Shown piece by piece: positions 57,418 through 64,000 of a stretch of 64,000 nucleotides of DNA. The DNA comes from Brachypodius melanocephalos (Eukaryota; Chordata; Aves; Passeriformes; Pycnonotidae). The notes under the pieces were generated by a model. That model did not search any database, had not been told where the DNA came from, and was given only the letters and a program-made list of their open reading frames with translations. A program made the translations under genes and the position numbers. The stretch spans positions 3,637,819-3,701,818 of the forward strand of contig VZSR01003806.1 of NCBI GenBank assembly GCA_013398615.1, read 5' to 3'. Within the stretch, counting starts at the first letter, position 1; each line of letters begins with the position of its first letter.

Positions 57418-60400
57418 GTGTATTTTTGATACAAGACTATTTTGTTTTATAGTCTTCTATTTTGTAAGGCTGTTTTCTCACAATTTTATTTTATTTTGGA
57501 AAAGCTGTCCAAATAGTTTTTCTTCACCCTGTTTTTGTTAAATTTTTATAACTTCTGTCATTCTTTTGTGATTCATTCTGTGGACTAGTACTAACTTATT
57601 AGGTTGTTTATTCTTCTGCTTTAAAAAAAAAAGAAAAAAAGAATTTATTCCCTGAATATAAATATTTATTCTGAAAATACATGAATATTTGCCATTATAC
57701 CATGTGTTATGATTAATTCATTAAATTGCTCCTGGCTCCTTTCTCACCACTGCACAAACTTTTTTATTCCAAATTTACATCTTTGTTAATACTGCCATTT
57801 CCCTCTCTCCATCTCATTTTTAAAATTTATTGGGGAAGACATTTTTCTATTTACTGACTTTGAGACTAATATTAAATTAGTGATTAATCCCAACCTTGTC
57901 ATATACTTAAAAATAATTCTGTACTTACCCAGACAAATATATAAATAATTCTTTACAGCGTAACAAACACTCTCCTCCTGGAAGAATAATAATAAATAAG
58001 TAACTCCCATACTGCCAGTGAAATGGTGAGGGTTGAAGAGTAGACCGTTTTATTGACAGACAGGGAAATACTGATCTGGCTCTAGTGTTGTGACCAGATG
58101 GATTCTGTGCTATTTTAAAGAAAATATTGATATGAAAATTTTCATTGTAGAACCTATAATCTATAGCCACAATCTCTAAAAATTATATAGGGCTGCTGTA
58201 GTTCTGACTTTCCTGTGCTTTGTGTTTTGGTGGCAAATTCTGTTACAGCACATCTTGGCTGGACTTGTTCACAGTTACGTCTTCCAGGTTATGATTGCTC
58301 ACACATTTCACTCACCTTTTTTAGCCACTTATGACACTGGTTCCGTGTCTTTGGGCTTAGAGAGATCATGATAGAACATTTTTTCCTGAACAATTATATC
58401 CATATGTTAGTAAGCTTATTTAGTTCTATCTCTGTGTTTGTATCTTTGTAGCTTATCCTTGGTCACATCTATATGAAGTTCACCTATGCTATATTTAGCA
58501 TATTCATCTGTACGAAGACAGCTATTTCCTTGAATAAACTGACCAGACATTTTGAACGTGACAACAGATTAAAAATAATTGTGAACAGTGTTTTCACTAA
58601 CTGAGAACTTGAAGTTATGTTGTTAGAAATTACTGGCACTTAAAAATAAATATGCAGTTATTTCCCACTGGATTTGTACACATAACAATGAGTAGGTTAT
58701 GATGTTAGCAACTCTGTGGATATTTGAGATTTGAGGTTTCATCAAATTCCTAAAACCACCTTTTGGAACTAAGTTTTTGTATTCTGTTGGGATTATTCTA
58801 ACTATGTATAGCAGCACAATCTGTGACCATTTTTCTTTGAAGACTATGATACAGGAGAGAGATTTATCTTAATAATCCTAGACATTTTAAATTTTAATTT
58901 ATTTTAAATCTTTTATCCAGATCTAAAGCAATAATATTAAACTCCTTTTATATTCAATAGAAAAGAACCACCACTTCCAAGAAGTTCATCTTTTCATAGA
59001 GTAAACATGTAAAGTTGCATAGTATTAATTTTATTCAAAATGTAGGACTTGTTTTTAGTGTTAAATTACTCTGGGGTGTTGTTTTTATTGCCTCTTACCT
59101 GACATGTGGACACACATGGGATTCTATAGCTTGAAGTGATAGTTGGCACTGGAGACAAGTGTATGATTTGGTATGGCTTGAGCAATGTTTTGATGTGTGA
59201 TTACACTCATTTACCCTAAGATATCTCAAGAAAAGTCGACCTGTCCATAGATAACTTAAATCACACATTGTGGAGAAAAAAAATTCTAGGAACATAACTA
59301 ACTCTGATCATTAATTTTCTTTCATTGGAAGACTGAGCTTGATCTGCACCACAGATCTGCTCATGCACTTTACATGGCACTCAAAATATTTCGGCAGCCT
59401 AACTGCAGAAGTGCAAAACAGGGAGTAATGGGAGTCATGAGAAGATGCTATGTTACCATCTGATGATCTACACATGGACAGCTACTTGTCTGAGCCCCAC
59501 TGGCATACAGCAGCAGCCTGAGCCACAGTCTGAGCTCTTCCCAATTTCAGACCAGTGCCTTATTCCACATCTCATGCTCCCTGTTCACGAGAGGGGCTTA
59601 TTCAAAACCCCATGCACATCAACATACTGTAATGACCTGACAGTTTGAGGCTGGGTAAATTGTGGACTTTGAGCGAAAGACAACAGGTGTTACTATTTTG
59701 AATAAATTCATTTAGTGACACTAAATCTGTGAGATTTGGTTGGAGTTTTTTTCTTCTGCTTAGGAGCATAGGCAAGAGTGCCTTCAGCATTCACTGGGTG
59801 CTTTTACAAAGTTTCCTTCAGTCCAAATCATAAGTAAGAGAGCTTGTATTCCCTGTGCTTGAATTCCCTACGGGTTTTCTGTATATTCTGTACAAATGCT
59901 AACCTTTCACATCCAAGGATAACATTTCTGCAGTATTTTCCCACAGAATTCAATCAGTAAATAAGTTCCGTCTTTCTGATTTGTTATGCTAAAATGGTTT
60001 GAGTTGTAAGCCATTAAAAGCTTGCTTAGGAACTCAGTTTCTTTAAGGAATCCCACAGTCTGATACTTACACTATGTTTTGTTTGTTCGCTTTTTAAGCT
60101 ATGTGTAAGGCTCTCCTTACATCTATTCTTGAAGGTGGAGAAAGCTCCCTAATTAGCACTATCAAGTGCAGTGTGAAGGCCCTCATCACAGCCCCACATT
60201 TAAACTAGAGTTTTTTCTCTAACTGTTTCTAGCTATCTCCATATATGGGCAGTGGTTTTTCTGTGATGTGAACACCAACACATGAAATTAAACACGAACT
60301 GTCAATATTCATTTATAGATAATTATCCAGATATATTGTTGTGATGTTTAAGTCTAATAACTCTCTTCAAATCATGCCATAGCTTCTTGTATCTTTCCCA

Positions 60401-63180
60401 CAAAAGCATGTTTTACTTAGTTGTTTTTTGTACACAGTTTCTAAAAAGTTTCTGGGGAGTTTACCCATGTTCCTTCTTTCCAAAGTGATTTTGATGTTCA
60501 ATTTTTAATCAGCTTAATTTCTCACAAAGTTTTACAGAGCAAAAGCATATATCACATTATTCCAACAACCCACTTGTTTCTGAATAAAGGGAATCTTTCT
60601 CTAATACATCGGTTTCACACAGAAACTGTTTTGACAAGATTTAAAAACTGGAGGCTGCCAAGGATAGCTATGAACATGACCAGTGAATTGAAAAATGTGT
60701 CTCCTAGCAAAAGAATTTAAAATTTTGGCTTAGTTAGCTTACTAAAGGCAGTGATACACTGTAAGTTTTCCTCAGACATTTCAGAATGACTATACAAGGA
60801 GCAGAAATGTTGTGGTGGAGGGCATTCCACCATAGCATGGAGAAATGGTACAAACACCAGACATGACTCCCAAAGTTACATAAATTCAACCTGTAGTAGA
60901 AATACCCAAACTCGTAACTTAGATAAGAATTATCCCAGTTTCTTTTCTCTGGTAATATTCAGACCTTCTTTTTCTTGACATATAGGCTGAGAAAACTTTC
61001 TGGGTTTTTCCTTCTCTGAAGGATTAGTTCGTCAAATAGAAAGAAGAATTCAATGTTTTTTCTACCTACTTCTTTTTTTGGTTGGTTTAAGAGGTGGGAT
61101 TTTTATTTAGTTTTAAATTTTTGGCCTGGCGCCTCATAACACAGCAAGTTTTCAACAGTAATTTTTCCAGAATACATCAAGTGACTCTCCTTCTCTGTTG
61201 TGAATATTAAAATTTGATTGATTGAAAATCTAAGATTTGTTGTAAACAAACAAATCAGTTTTGGGGCTGGGAAGATTTTTTTTTTCCTTCTGTGTCCTGC
61301 TAAAGTCTACACAGAAGGAAACATGTGCCATTTCTGTACATATGCTTTGTTTATTTGGAAGATTTGTACTTCTCAGTTGTTAGCAGCCAGTTTGCCATGG
61401 TACTGTGCTTTGCCCAAACCTCAGTAGTGGAGTAGAGGGGCATAAAAATGGCTCATAAGCACCCTGATATTGAGATGGATAGGTTTTCATTCCCAATTTG
61501 CCTTCTCTTTATGTGGATAAGAGAAGCAATAAAGAGTCCACTTGAGTGCCAATTCATTGCATTGCATTTTGTGTCTCAATTTCACTAGAAAATTAATACT
61601 TCTTTTTAGTTTGAAAGCTAAATTGAGCAGGAAATTAAATAGATGACTGCCAGTACATTCAATTGTTCATACCATGGACTGGAACAGCAAGAATGACAGA
61701 AGGGAATTCCAGCAAGTCAACTGTTCAATTGCACAACTGGGACCCATTTGGCAACCAGTCTTAATCATTGCCCTTACTCTCCCCGTCACACCAAAGAAGT
61801 GCTCAATTTACAGTCTAATTCCTATAACACACATTCAGTAGCCCATCCTACTGCAGGGTTTTCTTCTGCCTGGCTCTTACAATATTTCTGGAAAGTGCCA
61901 TGGTGTGAAAGTGTTACCCAACATAAATCCCATCAGATCAGCAGTTATGTTCCTTCTGATAAACCAAGACCATATGACAATAAAAAGTCTGCTAATCTCT
62001 TATGCAAGTGATTCCTGGGTTGGTGTTCCATTACCCAACACCCAGGGTTTTATTCTTTCTGTTCCATTGAGATATGAATGTGAAAAAAGGGATGCACTTC
62101 CTGCACTACTCAAATGTCAGAGACAAATACCTTTCAAAACAAAAAAAAAACCCATCAACCATAGAACCAACCCCCCTGCTCCAGATCCCCAAGAAATCTC
62201 GGAACAGCAGGATTGGGCTGAAGCAGAAACAAAGAAATAAGGAAGGATAGTGAAAAGGTACAGAAGGCATCTGAAAGTGAAGGGAGCTGACTGGCCACCC
62301 ATATTGTGGCAAAACAAAAGAAAAGTTTAAAAAGAAAAAGGGAATCATGTTACTGAGAAATGAGAAGGAAGATAAGGAAAATTTCCGCAGACAAATAACT
62401 GTAAGCAAGAAATAAATTAAATTATCTAGCCCTATAAAAGGGGGGAAAGGTCAAAGGGGGGAAAAGGTCAATAAATAGGAAGGGCAAAAATAAATTGTTA
62501 AGGAGAAGTGTAGAGGGAAATGAGGCAGCATATTTCAGTTTTCCGTGTTATATGTAACCCTGTCACTTTGAACAACTGGGAGATAAATGTAAATTTCAAT
62601 GACTCGATAGATTGACCACAAGTGTGCTTAAAACAAGAATTATTGCTGAAAAATGCAGGAAATACTTCAAAGGTGTCAATGGTTCTTTTCTAGATTGTTT
62701 ATTTTCTGCAAACAGAAATTTAGACAGGCAAATAAGTAATGAATAATTATTACCATTTTCAGGCTGTTACCTGAAATTAAATCCACCTGCAAGCTACACC
62801 TGATCAAATAGCTCTTTCATAATAATATTTGTTCAAAGGTGAGTTTCCTGTAGCAGATGAACTTGTGATGAGCTAATCTGGAACCTTTTTATTTCCGAGG
62901 ACTTTTTGAATGTTCTCAACAAACACTTCACAGCTTTCTGTTTGCCATTGGATATCTGTGCTGTGTGATGTTAACCATCATCAGAAAAACTTTGAATACA
63001 TGAAGATATTAATTGTAGGTGTGACCTAATCCACCTAACATAAGCATTTTATCTGTGCCTGGTTTTAAATACTGAGGGAACCAGTCCTGTCATCTGGCAG
63101 TCACAGGTGAAGGGCTTTGGGGGTCTCCAGAGGACAGTGCTGGACACTGCAATTTGCTCTCTACGAGTCCATCAATGAAG
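57418..63180. other. Non-coding stretch, nothing identified
   Basis: AT-rich sequence with minor low-complexity runs, such as A-rich at 57622-57645. Overlapping frames of 87 and 111 codons at 61748-62240 have no recognised product. A two-copy 17-bp repeat lies at 62437-62470. Confidence 0.5.
62437..62470. repeat. Two-copy 17-bp tandem repeat
   Basis: 'aaggggggaaaggtca' is followed by 'aaggggggaaaaggtca'. The pair sits between TATAAAAG and CAATAAAT words, but nothing else supports a promoter. Confidence 0.75.
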
Positions 63181-63232
63181 ATGGGATTTTCATGAGGCAT
63201 TGGCAGCTTTAGGTGCCTAAATCCCATTCACT
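63181..63232. repeat. Possible ancient amniote repeat fragment with inverted arms
   Basis: ATGGGATTT (63181-63189) is exactly complementary to AAATCCCAT (63219-63227). The inner 'ttaggtgcctaaatccc' is a motif I associate with old turtle/crocodile-type dispersed repeats. The fragment is too short to name a family. Confidence 0.3.
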
Positions 63233-64000
63233 TGGTGTTGTTATTCAAATACAACCACATATATAAAAATAAATCAGATTTTATATTTGAATGTTTCCAC
63301 TCTGTTCTTTTTCAGATTTACTCTTTACATGGTTTCTGATGGCTAAGACTTTAAGATAATCTCCAAGATGTTCTTTTTGAAAATTAATGTTTTGCGGGGA
63401 TATGCTTACAAATGACATGTATGGGGTTTTACTTTCAGAATTCTGACAAAATAATGGATTTCCTAACTTAAGGTATCGATCTTTTTAACTTGTTGGGGTA
63501 AAATATGTAAAAGTTGCATAGAGGCAACAATTTTGAGAGGATACAGATGGATATTTTAATGACTGAGAGTTTCTTGCTTATTTTAACTGCTTATAAATAA
63601 TCTCTGGAGAATGTATCTCCTTTCTGTAAAAATGCAAAATATGACATGGGAGAAAACAAAAAGTTTATAACAGGCAAATTTTCTAAGTCTTTTGTTACTC
63701 AAACAAAGGATACAAAAATCCAAAACCAAATTTAAACCCCCCCAAGTAATCTTACACAGGTACATGCTTCTTTTGCAGGCTTTCTGTATTGCTGAAAATT
63801 TGAAGTAGGAGTAAGATAAATAGACAATAAAGAATTGTATATTTATTTGGAATCTGGATTGAGATCAGCATGGTTACACATGAACAATTGAACTCTCATC
63901 AGCCAGAAGGTTTCTGAATTTCATGTAGTGACCCTCAGCACAGGGTCAGGACTGTTTAGGCCTGCTGAAGATATAAGTTGATGACACCATCTCTCACTGC
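63233..64000. other. Non-coding stretch, nothing identified
   Basis: AT-rich sequence to the window end with no recognised feature. Confidence 0.5.

Noticed and set aside
61748..62240. Overlapping frames of 87 and 111 codons
   Set aside because: No recognised product, and the second frame ends in an A/C-rich low-complexity stretch.
1..64000. CRISPR array, operon, phage or bacterial gene cluster
   Set aside because: There are no spaced identical repeats and no closely packed long frames. CR1 and avian-type LTRs show that this is bird nuclear DNA.

Overview
This 64 kb window looks like AT-rich, non-coding vertebrate DNA, most probably from a songbird or a close avian relative. The evidence is the repeat content: several CR1 LINE fragments with the avian-type 3' end, and long terminal repeats (LTRs) of endogenous retroviruses that I recognise from passerine genomes. 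No complete protein-coding gene, tRNA, rRNA or CRISPR array can be supported. None of the open reading frames exceeds about 160 codons. The longest ones cross assembly gaps, run through microsatellites, or are remnants of CR1 reverse transcriptase. The window is probably an intergenic desert or the inside of a very large intron.

Layout: 1-3.2 kb is plain sequence. From 3.25 to 3.9 kb there is a 22-bp palindrome, a 100-N gap and a CR1 fragment. At 5.3-6.2 kb is a solo LTR with a 6-bp target duplication, carrying a long AT palindrome inside it. A CR1 fragment lies at 8.3 kb. A short solo LTR with intact TATA box, poly(A) signal and 6-bp target duplication lies at 9.2-9.5 kb. An LTR of a family here called LTR-B lies at 14.6-15.2 kb, and one of a family here called LTR-A lies at 18.0-19.1 kb with a second gap inside it. 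CR1 tails follow at 19.6 and 20.8 kb, and a pure (TTCC)n tract at 24.0 kb. Another LTR-B copy with an internal microsatellite lies at 28.4-29.1 kb, followed by two GC-rich, LTR-like blocks (29.4-30.3 kb and 38.9-39.8 kb). More CR1 pieces lie at 40.6, 47.8 and 51.3-52.4 kb, a G/T-only tract at 52.6 kb, and an LTR-B copy at 53.4-54.0 kb. At 55.0-56.3 kb an LTR-A copy is interrupted by a nested LTR-B. The last 7.7 kb is mostly unremarkable.

There are no cooperating genes to describe. The history visible here is repeated retroelement insertion and decay. The most informative points are the two solo LTRs with target duplications, the nested LTRs, the 36-bp-arm palindrome, and two small exon-like segments (57.3 kb plus strand, 35.4 kb minus strand) that only transcript data could confirm. 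LTR-A and LTR-B are labels used only in this answer; I have not matched them to database names. I found no novel biological system.
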